A DNA stretch of 35,012 nucleotides from Bordetella parapertussis (GCA_945873925.1 CAMCES010000017.1:1-35012); one strand, 5' to 3'. Shown: positions 6,958-16,059, counted from the stretch's first letter. The notes: generated from the letters alone by a model not told the origin. A program made the numbers and translations.

Positions 6958-9900
6958 TCAGCGCTTGACCCTGAACCAGGCCGCGTACATCGCTGGCAAG
7001 GCCAGCAATGTCAACGCCGTAGCGATTATCAAGCCGCCCATGATCGCCACCGCCATGGGCCCCCAAAAGGCACTGCGTGACAAGGGAATCATGGCCAACA
7101 CGGCCGCAGCCGCGGTCAAAACGATCGGGCGCAAGCGCCTGACCGCCGATTCAACCACCGCGTCCCAGGCGGGCAAGCCACGGGCTCGGTCTTGCTCGAT
7201 TTGGTCAATCAAGATCACCGAGTTGCGCTGAATCATGCCGAGCAAGGCAATCACGCCCAGCAAAGCGACAAACCCAAAAGGTCTCTCCAAGACCAGCAAA
7301 GCCATTGCCACGCCCGCAATACCCAATGGACCTGTCAAGAACACCAGCAACGAGCGGCTGAAACTTTGCAGCTGCATCATCAGCAGGGTGAAGGTGACAA
7401 ACAACATCAGCGGCAAGCCAGCGGCAATGGATGCAGAGCCCTTGGCGCTCTCCTCAACTGCACCAGCCACACTGATGCGGTAATCAGCTTGGCCCCAGCG
7501 GGCTTCCAGCGCTTTGAGTTCAGGCAACAGTTGGGCTGTCACTGTGGCGCCTTGCATGCCTTCGACGATGTCAGACTGCACCGTGATCGCATAGTCACGG
7601 TTTTCACGCCACATCACCCCAGGCTCCCAATCAAAATGCGGCTTGGCGATTTGCAGCAAGGGTATGGCGCGACCGCTGGCGGTGGGCACATAGGCCTGCG
7701 ACAAATCGGTCAAGGTTTGCCGCTCGCTGGGAGGTTGCCGCAAGACGATGTCGATCAAACGGTCACCTTCGCGGAATTGGCCCACGGTTGAACCCGACAG
7801 CAAGGTGCGGGTGGTTTGGGCAATCGACTGGCTGCTCACGCCCAGGGCCCGGGCCTTGTCTTGGTCGACTTCCAGGCGCAACACCTTGACCGATTCATTC
7901 CAGTTGTCGTTGACGCCACGGGTGTTGGCGTTGGCGCGCATAGCCGCCTTGACCTCATCCGCCCGTTGGCGTAGCACCAGGGGGTCGGGGCCCGACACAC
8001 GGAATTGCACCGGGAACGGCACCGGAGGACCATTGGGCAGCAGCTTCACCCGGGCGCGCACTTCGGGAAACTCGGCCGCCATGAAAGCGGGCAAGCGGGT
8101 GCGGATCAGTTCTCGTTGCTTGAGGTCGCGTGGGATGACCATGAATTGCGAGACATTGGTCTGGGGGAAAATTTGGTCTAGCGGCAGGTAAAAGCGTGGC
8201 ACACCCGAGCCCACCCAGACACTCACCGATGCCACACCCTCCATCGCCAACAAGGCTTTTTCTACCTGCTGGCTGATGGCTTCATTGGCTTGGAACGAGG
8301 TGCCCTCTGGCGTCCAAATGTCCATCATGATTTCCGGCCGGCTCGAGTCGGGAAAGAACTGTTGCTGCACCTTGCCCATGCCAAAGATGCCCAACGCAAA
8401 GATCAGCACGGTGGCGCCGATCGTGACCCACCGGTGTTTCACGCACCAATTGACCGCTGCCCGAAACGCCATATAAAAAGGCGAGTCAAACAGTTCGGTG
8501 GGCGCGTCACCGGCTTTGTGCGGCTTGACCTTGAGCAGCAAGGTGCCGAGGTAGGGGACGAAAAACACCGACACCCACCAAGAAAGAAGCAAGGCAATCA
8601 CGGTGACCGCAAAGATCGCAAAGGTGTATTCACCGGTGACCGACTTGGCCAAACCGATCGGCAAAAAACCAGCCGCAGTGATCAAGGTGCCGGTCAACAT
8701 CGGCATGGCGGTCACGTCATAGGCATAGGTGGCGGCCCGAACCTTGTCAAAGCCCTCCTCCATCTTGCGCACCATCATCTCAACAGCAATGATCGCGTCG
8801 TCCACCAACAGGCCCAAGGCAATGATGAGCGAACCCAGGGAAATTTTGTGCAGTCCAATGCCCCAGTAATACATGACCAAAAAAGTCATCGCCAAGACCA
8901 AGGGAATGGTGATACCCACCACCAAGCCGGGTCGCATGTCGATGTACCAGCCAAAGCGACCCCCCTTGTGCCAGCCCAGGGAAATGAAGCTGACCAGCAA
9001 AACAATGACCACCGCTTCGATCAAGACGTTGATGAATTCGCCCACCGAACGGCTGACCGCCTTGGGCTGATCTTGAATTTGGCTAAGCTGCACACCTGCA
9101 GGCAAATTGTTTTGCACCTGGTCAATGGTGGTGTCCAAGGCTTTACCCAGGGCAATGATGTCTCCGCCCTTGACCATGGACACCCCCACGGCGATCACTT
9201 CTTTGCCTTGGTGACGCACTTTCACCGTGGCGGGGTCGACTTGGTCGCGCCGAATTTGCGCGATGTCGCCCAAGCGCAGTTGTTGGCCTGACGCGCCACG
9301 GATCGGCATGCTTTTGAGCTGGTCGATGGCTTGGAATTGCCCTGCCACGCGAACCTGCACCACATCGGTCGGGGTTTGCAGGCTGCCAGCGCTTTCAACC
9401 GCGTTTTGCTGTCCCAATTGCGCCAGCACCGCGCTCATGTCGATACCCAGTTGGGCCAAGCGTTTTTGCGGGATTTCAATGAATATTTTCTCGTCTTGCA
9501 CGCCAAAGAGTTCAACCTTGGACACGTCCTTGACACGCAGCAACTGTTGTCGAACTTTTTCGCCCAAGTCCTTCATTTCAGCTGGGCTGTACCCCTCGTA
9601 GGACAAGCCGTAAATCACGCCATAGACGTCACCAAACTCGTCATTGAAAAACGGGCCCTGCACACCTTGGGGCAAGGTGTAGCGCATGTCGCCTATTTTT
9701 TTACGCACCTGATACCAGACCTCGGCAACATCACCGCCAGGCGAAGAGTCTTGGATTTGGAAAATGATTTGAGACTCGCCGGGCTTGGAATAGCTGCGGA
9801 TCTTGTCTGCATAAGGCGCCTCTTGCAGCGTGCGCTCGAGCTTGTCGGTGACCTGCTCGGCCACTTGCTGGGCGGTTGCCCCCGGCCAGTAGGTGCGAAC

Positions 9901-10068
9901 CACCATGGCACGGAAGGTGAATGGTGGGTCTTCATCTTGGCCCAGCTGGAAATAAGCCGTCACGCCCAAGACCAACATCACCAGCATCAGGTAACGGGTC
10001 AAGGCCGGGTGGTTCAAGGCCCAGGCGGACAGGTTGAAACCGCCAGAAGACGTGCCAAGCCCCTTCAT
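6958..10068 (-). CDS. RND-family multidrug efflux inner-membrane transporter (AcrB/HAE-1-like)
   Basis: Proton-driven inner-membrane pump that works as a trimer with a periplasmic adaptor and an outer-membrane channel. 1036 residues, the usual length. The N-terminal helix (LTRYLMLVMLVLGVTAYF) precedes periplasmic PN/PC-type segments (DEDPPFTFRAMVV, YWPGATAQQVAEQV). GLLVDDAIIAVEMM in the fourth helix carries the Asp pair for proton relay. A second half with matching helices ends in LIIATALTLLALPAMYAAWF. The start codon overlaps the adaptor stop (ATGA). No outer-membrane channel gene lies in this operon, so it probably borrows a TolC-like channel encoded elsewhere. The substrate cannot be named. 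The family is certain. Confidence 0.95.
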   Translation of the reverse strand: MKGLGTSSGGFNLSAWALNHPALTRYLMLVMLVLGVTAYFQLGQDEDPPFTFRAMVVRTYWPGATAQQVAEQVTDKLERTLQEAPYADKIRSYSKPGESQIIFQIQDSSPGGDVAEVWYQVRKKIGDMRYTLPQGVQGPFFNDEFGDVYGVIYGLSYEGYSPAEMKDLGEKVRQQLLRVKDVSKVELFGVQDEKIFIEIPQKRLAQLGIDMSAVLAQLGQQNAVESAGSLQTPTDVVQVRVAGQFQAIDQLKSMPIRGASGQQLRLGDIAQIRRDQVDPATVKVRHQGKEVIAVGVSMVKGGDIIALGKALDTTIDQVQNNLPAGVQLSQIQDQPKAVSRSVGEFINVLIEAVVIVLLVSFISLGWHKGGRFGWYIDMRPGLVVGITIPLVLAMTFLVMYYWGIGLHKISLGSLIIALGLLVDDAIIAVEMMVRKMEEGFDKVRAATYAYDVTAMPMLTGTLITAAGFLPIGLAKSVTGEYTFAIFAVTVIALLLSWWVSVFFVPYLGTLLLKVKPHKAGDAPTELFDSPFYMAFRAAVNWCVKHRWVTIGATVLIFALGIFGMGKVQQQFFPDSSRPEIMMDIWTPEGTSFQANEAISQQVEKALLAMEGVASVSVWVGSGVPRFYLPLDQIFPQTNVSQFMVIPRDLKQRELIRTRLPAFMAAEFPEVRARVKLLPNGPPVPFPVQFRVSGPDPLVLRQRADEVKAAMRANANTRGVNDNWNESVKVLRLEVDQDKARALGVSSQSIAQTTRTLLSGSTVGQFREGDRLIDIVLRQPPSERQTLTDLSQAYVPTASGRAIPLLQIAKPHFDWEPGVMWRENRDYAITVQSDIVEGMQGATVTAQLLPELKALEARWGQADYRISVAGAVEESAKGSASIAAGLPLMLFVTFTLLMMQLQSFSRSLLVFLTGPLGIAGVAMALLVLERPFGFVALLGVIALLGMIQRNSVILIDQIEQDRARGLPAWDAVVESAVRRLRPIVLTAAAAVLAMIPLSRSAFWGPMAVAIMGGLIIATALTLLALPAMYAAWFRVKR

Positions 10069-11135
10069 GGCTTGGCTCCTGTGGGTTGATAGACCGTGAC
10101 TTTTTGTCCAGGTGAGAGCACATGCACGCCGGCCGCAACAATTTGTTGACCCACCGTCAAACCAGCGCTGACCACCACCTCATTGCCCTGCACCGACGCA
10201 ACCTCGATCACTGTGGACTTGACCGTCATGGTGGCGGTGTCCAGCACCCAAACCGAGGTTTTGCCCGCCTCTTGGCGAATGGCGGTGGTGGGCAAGGTGA
10301 TGACCTGCGCGGCAGCGACTTGGGGGCTGAGCATCACGGACACGGTGCTTCCCAAGGGGGCGGTCGCGTCTTTCAGAGCCGCACGCACAGAGAATGTTCG
10401 GGTCATGGGGTCGGCGCTGGCCGCGATTTCATAAACGGTTGCAGCCAAGGTGGCTTGGTTACCCCAGGGCTGGACCCTGACGGTTTGACCTGTTTTGACT
10501 TGTGCCAGCGTGTCCTCGGGCACGGCAAACAAGACATCGCGCTGGCCATGATGTGCCAAACGTAAGACTGGCATGCCAGCGCTCACCACCTGCCCCACTT
10601 CGGCGTCAACCCCTGTGATCACACCGGCCTTGTCAGCCAACAATTTGCTGTAGGCAAGTTGGTTGCCTTGTCCCGCGAGTTGGGCCTGCGCTTGTTCCAG
10701 CTGGGCCTGTGCTGCTTTCAATCCCGTCTCGCGGCGTTCGAGTTCTGCACTGCTGATGAATTCTTTGTCGCGCAACTCTTTGTAGCGTTTGAAGTCCGCA
10801 GCAGCCAAATCCCGGTTGGTTTGCGCGGCACTGACCTGTGCGCGTGCTGCATCCACCGACAACCTGTAGTCCTGTGGATCTATCTCGGCCAACAACTGGC
10901 CGACACGCACTTGTTGGCCCAACTCCACATGGCGGACCACCAATTTGCCGCCCACCCGGAAACCCAATCGCGCCTCCACCCTTGCCTTGACCTCACCGGC
11001 ATAACTGGCTTGCGAGCTGAGCGCTGACTGGCCTAAGCGCATCACTTTGACCGCGCGAACCGGTTCTTGTGGGGCAGGCGCAGGCGAACAAGCCACCAAG
11101 CCCATCAACAGGGGGATGGAAATCATACGAAACAT
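10065..11135 (-). CDS. RND efflux periplasmic adaptor (membrane fusion) lipoprotein
   Basis: Adaptor that bridges the inner-membrane RND pump and an outer-membrane channel. 356 residues. The N-terminus has a lipoprotein signal with lipobox LVAC and lipidated Cys16. A split lipoyl domain flanks an alpha-helical hairpin (roughly 80-150, AQTNRDLAAADFKRYKELRD to AQAQLEQAQAQLAG). The first lipoyl half contains GFRVGGKLVVRHVELGQQV and the second ADKAGVITGVDAEVGQVVSAG. A beta-barrel and a membrane-proximal domain follow. GAGG precedes the ATG. First gene of the operon, divergent from hpnC; its promoter region holds an operator-like repeat. TetR-family control is likely but no regulator gene is in the window. 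Confidence 0.94.
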   Translation of the reverse strand: MFRMISIPLLMGLVACSPAPAPQEPVRAVKVMRLGQSALSSQASYAGEVKARVEARLGFRVGGKLVVRHVELGQQVRVGQLLAEIDPQDYRLSVDAARAQVSAAQTNRDLAAADFKRYKELRDKEFISSAELERRETGLKAAQAQLEQAQAQLAGQGNQLAYSKLLADKAGVITGVDAEVGQVVSAGMPVLRLAHHGQRDVLFAVPEDTLAQVKTGQTVRVQPWGNQATLAATVYEIAASADPMTRTFSVRAALKDATAPLGSTVSVMLSPQVAAAQVITLPTTAIRQEAGKTSVWVLDTATMTVKSTVIEVASVQGNEVVVSAGLTVGQQIVAAGVHVLSPGQKVTVYQPTGAKP

Positions 11136-11150
11136 GGGGAATCCTCAGGA

Positions 11151-11179
11151 ATATTAATGACTGACTGGTTAGTAATCTA
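11151..11179 (-). promoter_or_regulatory. Promoter of the efflux operon with an operator-like inverted repeat in the spacer
   Basis: On the minus strand TAATAT (11151-11156) can serve as -10 and TAGATT (11174-11179) as a weak -35, exactly 17 bp apart. The spacer contains the imperfect inverted repeat ACTGACTGGTTAGT (11160-11173; 10 of 14 positions symmetric), the classic place for a repressor of a TetR-controlled pump. TAATCT at 11173-11178 on the plus strand may be the -10 of divergent hpnC, so one bound repressor could affect both directions. Inferred, not proven. Confidence 0.5.
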
Positions 11180-11219
11180 ATTTCGAAACCGTCAGATGTC
11201 AAGCGACAATGGAAAGACC

Positions 11220-11999
11220 ATGTCATCAGTCAACCACTATGAGAACTTTCCGGTCGCTTCCTGGTTGTGCCCACCCCGGTTGCGGCCACCGATCGTAGCG
11301 ATTTACCACTTTGCCCGCACCGCAGACGATGTGGCTGACGAGGGACATGCCAGCGCTGACGATCGGTTAAATACCCTGGCAGCGTTGCGCACAGAGCTTT
11401 TGCAAGGCTTGAACCAAACCGGCTTTCAAAGCAAGCGGTGGCCGCGAATGTTCCAGGCGCTGCACCAGCAAATCGCGGCGTTTGCTTTGCCGGTTGACCA
11501 ACTGTTGGCCCTGCTCGATGCGTTCACCCAAGATGTGGTGTTCACCCGGGATGCCAGGCGCTACGCAAACCGGGACGAACTGTTGGACTACTGCAGCCGC
11601 TCGGCCAACCCGATTGGTCGATTGCTGCTGCACTTGTATGGCCTGGATGATGAACGGTCTTTGCAGCACAGTGACGCGGTTTGCAGCGCCTTGCAACTCA
11701 TCAATTTTTGGCAAGACCTGAGCGTGGACCTGCCGCGTGGCCGGTTTTACTTGCCCAACAATGCAGACCTTCAGACGGAAATCGGCTTTGCACGCGAACG
11801 GATGTTGCAAGGTGCTCCCCTGGTCCATCGGTTGCCCGGCCGCGCTGGCTGGGAGTTGCGCTTGGTGGTGCAAGGCGGTTTGCGCATCCTCGACAAAATT
11901 CAAGGCGTGGACACGCGTCTGCAGCGCCCCCGCTTGCACGCCCCTGACCTGCTGTGGATGCTTTGGCGCGCTTGCTGGATGCCACAATCTCAGCCATGA
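11220..11999 (+). CDS. hpnC: HpnC, hydroxysqualene synthase (squalene/phytoene synthase family)
   Basis: Second step of the bacterial three-enzyme squalene route: presqualene diphosphate to hydroxysqualene. 259 residues from ATG 11220 (MSSVNHYENFPVASWLCP), preceded by GGAAAG at a good distance; an ATG at 11196 would add eight residues but lacks a site. The two Asp-rich metal motifs of the family are present, DDVAD at 36-40 and DLSVD at 166-170. The latter lies in NFWQDLSVDLPRGRFYLP, typical of HpnC. First gene of an overlapping operon with hpnD, hpnE and hemH. Membrane-associated, as judged by family. Function is well supported by the HpnC-D-E order. Confidence 0.93.
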   Translation: MSSVNHYENFPVASWLCPPRLRPPIVAIYHFARTADDVADEGHASADDRLNTLAALRTELLQGLNQTGFQSKRWPRMFQALHQQIAAFALPVDQLLALLDAFTQDVVFTRDARRYANRDELLDYCSRSANPIGRLLLHLYGLDDERSLQHSDAVCSALQLINFWQDLSVDLPRGRFYLPNNADLQTEIGFARERMLQGAPLVHRLPGRAGWELRLVVQGGLRILDKIQGVDTRLQRPRLHAPDLLWMLWRACWMPQSQP

Positions 12000-12835
12000 C
12001 GCCCCAGCAATATGTCCAGCAAAAAGCCGCCGCATCCGGCAGCAGTTTTTACTACGCCTTTTTGTTTTTGCCGCCCCACCGCCGCGCCGCTATCACGGCT
12101 TTTTACGCGTTTTGCCGAGAGGTCGATGATGTGGTCGATGAGGTGCAAGACGCCAGTGTGGCTGCCCAAAAACTGCATTGGTGGCAGCAAGAGGTGCAAC
12201 GCAGTTTTGCTGGTCAAGCCCAACACCCGGTGATGCACGCCCTGATGCCGCTGACCAGCGAATTCCAGATCACCGAGCACCATTTGCAGCAAGTCATCCT
12301 GGGCTGTCAGATGGACTTGAGCCAAACCCGCTACCTCGACTTTGCTGGCCTGCAGCAATACTGTCACTTGGTGGCCGGGGTGGTGGGCGAGGTGGCAGCG
12401 CATATCTTTGGGCAAACACACGCCCAAACCACCAACTACGCCCACACCTTGGGTCGGGCTTTTCAACTCACCAACATCATCCGCGACGTTGGCGAAGATG
12501 CATTGCGAGGCCGGATTTACCTGCCGATTGCGGATTTGCAGCAGTTCCAAGTCACCGCCAACGATGTGTTGCAGCGCCGCGATTCCCCTGCCTTCCAAGC
12601 CTTGATGCACTACCAAGCGGCCAGAGCACACGGGCTGTATGACCAAGCACTTGGCTTGCTGCATGAAACAGACAAGCGCAACCAAAAACCGGGTCTGATG
12701 ATGGCGAGCATCTACCGCACTTTGCTACGTGAAATTCAAGCAGCGGGTTTTCCTGTGCTTACCCAGCGCGTTGCCCTGACGCCTGTTCGCAAACTCTGGC
12801 TGGCTTGGAAGATGCAAGCGTTGGGGCGTTTTTGA
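11996..12835 (+). CDS. hpnD: HpnD, presqualene diphosphate synthase
   Basis: Joins two farnesyl diphosphates to presqualene diphosphate, the entry step to squalene. 279 residues from ATG 11996 (MTPQQYVQQKAAASGSSFYY), whose start overlaps the hpnC stop by four bases (ATGA). Asp-rich motifs DDVVD at 44-48 and DVGED at 164-168, the latter in NIIRDVGEDALRGRIYLP, match the family. The second of two tandem paralogous synthases, as is normal in hpn operons. Confidence 0.95.
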   Translation: MTPQQYVQQKAAASGSSFYYAFLFLPPHRRAAITAFYAFCREVDDVVDEVQDASVAAQKLHWWQQEVQRSFAGQAQHPVMHALMPLTSEFQITEHHLQQVILGCQMDLSQTRYLDFAGLQQYCHLVAGVVGEVAAHIFGQTHAQTTNYAHTLGRAFQLTNIIRDVGEDALRGRIYLPIADLQQFQVTANDVLQRRDSPAFQALMHYQAARAHGLYDQALGLLHETDKRNQKPGLMMASIYRTLLREIQAAGFPVLTQRVALTPVRKLWLAWKMQALGRF

Positions 12836-14082
12836 AACCGCTCACCGTGGTCGGTGCAGGTTGGGCTGGACTGGCAGCCGCAGTGCATGCAACCCAACTG
12901 GGCTTCCAAGTCCGCCTGCTAGAAGCTGCCCCACAACTCGGCGGCCGTGCCAGGCGGGTGACTCTGCAAGGCAAGGCCTTGGACAACGGGCAACACATAC
13001 TGATTGGGGCTTACCGCCAGACCTTGGATTTGCTCCAAACCCTGGGGGTAGATGAGCGCCAAGCCTTTGACCGAGTTCCCTTGAACCTGCAAACCCCGAA
13101 CGGGCATGGCATGCGCTTGCCTGACTTACCCAGCCCCCTGAATTTGCTCGTCGGTGTGGTGACCGCAAGGGGTTGGGCATGGGCCGACAAATGGTCGCTG
13201 ATCCGGCAATGCCTGCATTGGCAACGCGCAGGCTTTGCTTGTGGTCCCAAGGACAGCGTGACACAGGTGTGCGCCTTGCTGACGCCACGCGTCATGCAAG
13301 AACTGATCGAGCCGCTGTGCGTCTCCGCCTTGAACATCGACCGTAACCATGCCAGCGGCGAAGTGTTTTTGCGGGTTTTGTCCGACGCCTTGTTTGCAGG
13401 CGCGGGCAGCAGTGACTTGCTGATCCCTCGCCAAGACCTCAGCGGATTGCTACCAGACGCCGCAGAGCGTTGGTTGCTCGCCCATGGCGCAGAAATCCGC
13501 ACCCATCACCGGCTGACAGTGTTACCCACTGACAGCCCTGTGCTGTTGGCCTGCCCAGCTTGGCAGGCGGCCGATTTATCCCAAGACTTGTCCCCAGCCT
13601 GGGCAGCCCAAGCGGCGGCACTGGCCCACACCGCGATTGCCACGGTCTACATCCACACGCCTGAGTCATTGGACTGGCCGACCCCCATGCTCGCCTTGCC
13701 TGCGGCCGATGGTTCGCTGGCCCAGTTTGCATTTGACAAGGGACGCTTGAGTGGCGACCCAGGCTTGGGTGGCGTGCTTGCCTTGGTTGTGAGTAATTGC
13801 TCACTCAGCCGAAACGACATCATCCAAGCTGTACTTGCACAAGCGCAGGCACAGCTGGGGTTGCAGCAACTCAGCCACTTGGGCACGGTGCTGGAAAAAC
13901 GCGCCACTTTTGCCTGCACCCCTGGTCTGGTGCGGCCTGGTCCGGCGGTTGCGCCAGGTGTCTGGGCATGTGGCGACTATGTGGCCGGTCCCTACCCGGC
14001 AACCCTGGAAGGGGCTGTTCGGGCAGGGATACACGCAGCAAGGTCTGTTGCAGCAGCGCACTTGGGAGAAAATATCGTATGA
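12832..14082 (+). CDS. hpnE: HpnE, hydroxysqualene dehydroxylase (FAD-dependent)
   Basis: Third enzyme of the route: reduces hydroxysqualene to squalene. About 416 residues. The N-terminal Rossmann motif GAGWAG (G8, G10, G13) followed by an acidic residue at the end of the second strand (VRLLEAAPQLGGRA) is the FAD site. The C-terminal FAD contact is VWACGDYVAGPYPATLEGAVRAG. No ATG start exists: TTG at 12832 overlaps the hpnD stop (TTGA) and follows GGGG, while TTG at 12805 would add nine residues. The amine-oxidase/carotenoid-desaturase-like fold and its position after hpnC and hpnD make the call firm. Coupled to hemH by an ATGA overlap. Confidence 0.92.
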   Translation: MKPLTVVGAGWAGLAAAVHATQLGFQVRLLEAAPQLGGRARRVTLQGKALDNGQHILIGAYRQTLDLLQTLGVDERQAFDRVPLNLQTPNGHGMRLPDLPSPLNLLVGVVTARGWAWADKWSLIRQCLHWQRAGFACGPKDSVTQVCALLTPRVMQELIEPLCVSALNIDRNHASGEVFLRVLSDALFAGAGSSDLLIPRQDLSGLLPDAAERWLLAHGAEIRTHHRLTVLPTDSPVLLACPAWQAADLSQDLSPAWAAQAAALAHTAIATVYIHTPESLDWPTPMLALPAADGSLAQFAFDKGRLSGDPGLGGVLALVVSNCSLSRNDIIQAVLAQAQAQLGLQQLSHLGTVLEKRATFACTPGLVRPGPAVAPGVWACGDYVAGPYPATLEGAVRAGIHAARSVAAAHLGENIV

Positions 14083-15173
14083 ATTTAAATCCACGCTTCA
14101 TGGCCGAGCCGCCCTACCAGCATGGCCAAACCAGCCACACCGCGGTTGTGTATTGCAACCTTGGCACCCCAGACGCCCCAAACGCCTCGGCCTTGCGACG
14201 CTACCTGGCTGAGTTTTTAAGCGACCCCCGGGTGGTTGAAATCCCCCGCTTGCTCTGGCTGGCCATTTTGCACGGCATCATTTTGCGGGTGCGGCCTGCC
14301 AAATCAGCCCAGAAATACGCCAGCATTTGGACCTCCGAAGGCTCCCCACTCAAAGTCTGGACGGAGCGCCAATCCAAGGCGCTGCAGAGCCAGCTCGAAG
14401 AGCAAGGTGTTCAGGTGCGCTTTGCGATGCGCTATGGCAGCCCAGGCATTCCCCAAGTGCTCGATCAACTCAAAGCCGAGGGTGTCACCCGGGTGTTGGT
14501 TCTGCCCGCCTATCCCCAGTATTCAGCCACCACGTCAGCCAGCGTGTTTGATGCGGTTTACACCTGGGGAATGCGCACCCGCCATGTGCCGGAATTCAGG
14601 TTCATCAACCGCTACCATGACCACCCTGGCTACATCCAGGCACTGGCTGAAAAGATCAAGGCGCATTGGGCCGTGCACGGGCGCGCCGAGCAATTGGTCA
14701 TGAGTTTTCATGGCGTACCCGCTCGCACTTTGCAGCTGGGTGACCCCTACCATTGTGAATGCCACAAAACCGGTCGCTTGTTGGCCCAAGCCCTGGAGTT
14801 GGACAAGTCCCAATACAAGATTTGCTTCCAATCCCGCTTTGGCAAAGCCAAGTGGCTCGAGCCCTACACCGAACCATCGGTGCGTGAGATGGCACGCCAA
14901 GGCACACGTTCGATCGATTTGGTTTGCCCTGGGTTTGTCAGCGACTGCCTAGAAACCTTGGAAGAAATTGCCATGGAGGTCAAGGAAGCCTTTTTAGAGG
15001 AAGGCGGCTCCACTTACCACTACATAGAGTGCTTAAACGACAGCCCCGAGTGGATTCAAGCCCTGGCCGACATCAGCCGCTTGCACATGGGCGGCTGGCC
15101 GATTCGAGCTGAGTCACAAAATGAGAGCAGCAAGTCCAAGGCCTTGGCCTTGGCCATGGGCGCTCAACAGTGA
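14079..15173 (+). CDS. hemH: Ferrochelatase
   Basis: Inserts iron into protoporphyrin IX in the last step of protoheme synthesis, at the cytoplasmic face of the membrane. 364 residues from ATG 14079 (MNLNPRFMAEPPYQHG), which overlaps the hpnE stop and follows GGGAGA. Catalytic His211 is in SFHGVP; PGFVSDCLETLEEI carries the conserved acidic residue. CNLGTPDAP and AMRYGSPGI are family signatures. Longer upstream frames exist but lack homology. Last gene of the squalene operon and convergent with the RodZ-like gene. No clear terminator between them. Confidence 0.97.
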   Translation: MNLNPRFMAEPPYQHGQTSHTAVVYCNLGTPDAPNASALRRYLAEFLSDPRVVEIPRLLWLAILHGIILRVRPAKSAQKYASIWTSEGSPLKVWTERQSKALQSQLEEQGVQVRFAMRYGSPGIPQVLDQLKAEGVTRVLVLPAYPQYSATTSASVFDAVYTWGMRTRHVPEFRFINRYHDHPGYIQALAEKIKAHWAVHGRAEQLVMSFHGVPARTLQLGDPYHCECHKTGRLLAQALELDKSQYKICFQSRFGKAKWLEPYTEPSVREMARQGTRSIDLVCPGFVSDCLETLEEIAMEVKEAFLEEGGSTYHYIECLNDSPEWIQALADISRLHMGGWPIRAESQNESSKSKALALAMGAQQ

Positions 15174-15210
15174 TGTCATGGCCTTGCATGTTGCTGCAGG
15201 CTCCAACCCC

Positions 15211-16029
15211 CTACTGTCCAGCGGCAGGGGCAGCCGGCTTAGACGCAGGCTGAACGGGCACGGCAACCGAAGGCGCAACGCCATTGGTCACTGGTTTGGC
15301 AGCGCCTGCTGATGCGTCATTACCGGCCTCAGGTGCTGGCTCGACAAGTGTCTGGTCAGGAGGTGGCAACACTGCAGAAGAATCGGTCGGCACCGGCAGC
15401 AATGTGGCGTCAGAGGGGGTAGCCTCTGGCTTTTTCTCCAGCACTTTGGTCTGCAAAATTGCGGCAGCGGCCAAGGCAACAACAAACAAGACCAGCATTT
15501 TCAGCCAATGACTTTCACTGTGGGGATCTTTTGAGGCAGGAGTGACACCCGCCGTTGCTGCCGAGGGTGCTGGGGATTCTGCATGGTCTGAGCTGGCAGT
15601 CTCCTGCTCAGCGACAGGCGCTTCGTTGAAGTGCTCAGGGGGTTGGGCCAAAACATGCAAAGCTTCACTGCGGTCCAAGGAAGCGCCGCCAGTTTGCGTA
15701 ATGAAAGTAGGCAGTCCTGCCGCCGTGGAATTGTCACCCAACGCCACAGGTGCTTGTTCATCCAAACTGAACTGTTGGGCCGGCTGCGTTTGGGAAACAA
15801 GCACATGACCAAACAATTGCGCCTCGCTCATGTCCAGCAAAGCCGCCACTTTTTTGGCTGCGGTGATTTTGACGCTTTCGCTGTAGAAAGCGCTCATACC
15901 ACCTTCTTCTATTTGTCTGATTTGCTTGACTGACAGGCAAGCGCGGGTTGCGAGGTCGTTGGGCGTCCATCCTTGAGATTCGCGTTTTAAACGAATCGCA
16001 GCACCGTCAATTTGCGAAATATCTGACAT
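15211..16029 (-). CDS. RodZ-like protein: cytoplasmic helix-turn-helix, one membrane helix, Pro/Ala-rich tail
   Basis: 272 residues. Residues 8-66 form a RodZ-type helix-turn-helix (AIRLKRESQGW, CLSVKQIRQIEEGG). A linker of about 100 residues, rich in Ala, Pro and Glu, leads to one membrane helix at 176-192 (LKMLVLFVVALAAAAIL). The rest (195-272) is a low-complexity Pro/Ala tail, presumably periplasmic. Unlike E. coli RodZ it has no visible folded C-terminal beta domain. It is the last gene of a minus-strand run with two bactofilins and an M23 peptidase, 30 nt after the second bactofilin; AAGGG precedes the ATG. A role as membrane adaptor of the bactofilin scaffold is inferred from context. 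The housekeeping rodZ, usually near ispG, is not in the window. Confidence 0.75.
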   Translation of the reverse strand: MSDISQIDGAAIRLKRESQGWTPNDLATRACLSVKQIRQIEEGGMSAFYSESVKITAAKKVAALLDMSEAQLFGHVLVSQTQPAQQFSLDEQAPVALGDNSTAAGLPTFITQTGGASLDRSEALHVLAQPPEHFNEAPVAEQETASSDHAESPAPSAATAGVTPASKDPHSESHWLKMLVLFVVALAAAAILQTKVLEKKPEATPSDATLLPVPTDSSAVLPPPDQTLVEPAPEAGNDASAGAAKPVTNGVAPSVAVPVQPASKPAAPAAGQ

Positions 16030-16059
16030 TCAAACCCTTTTGACCAGGCTGGCGCTGGT

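Noticed and set aside
8290..9291. 333-codon open frame on the plus strand
   Set aside because: Antisense to the RND pump, His/Gln/Arg-rich composition typical of a shadow frame.
13797..14078. N-terminal extension of ferrochelatase
   Set aside because: Overlaps hpnE in another frame and has no ferrochelatase similarity; the ATG at 14079 has a good ribosome-binding site and an ATGA overlap.
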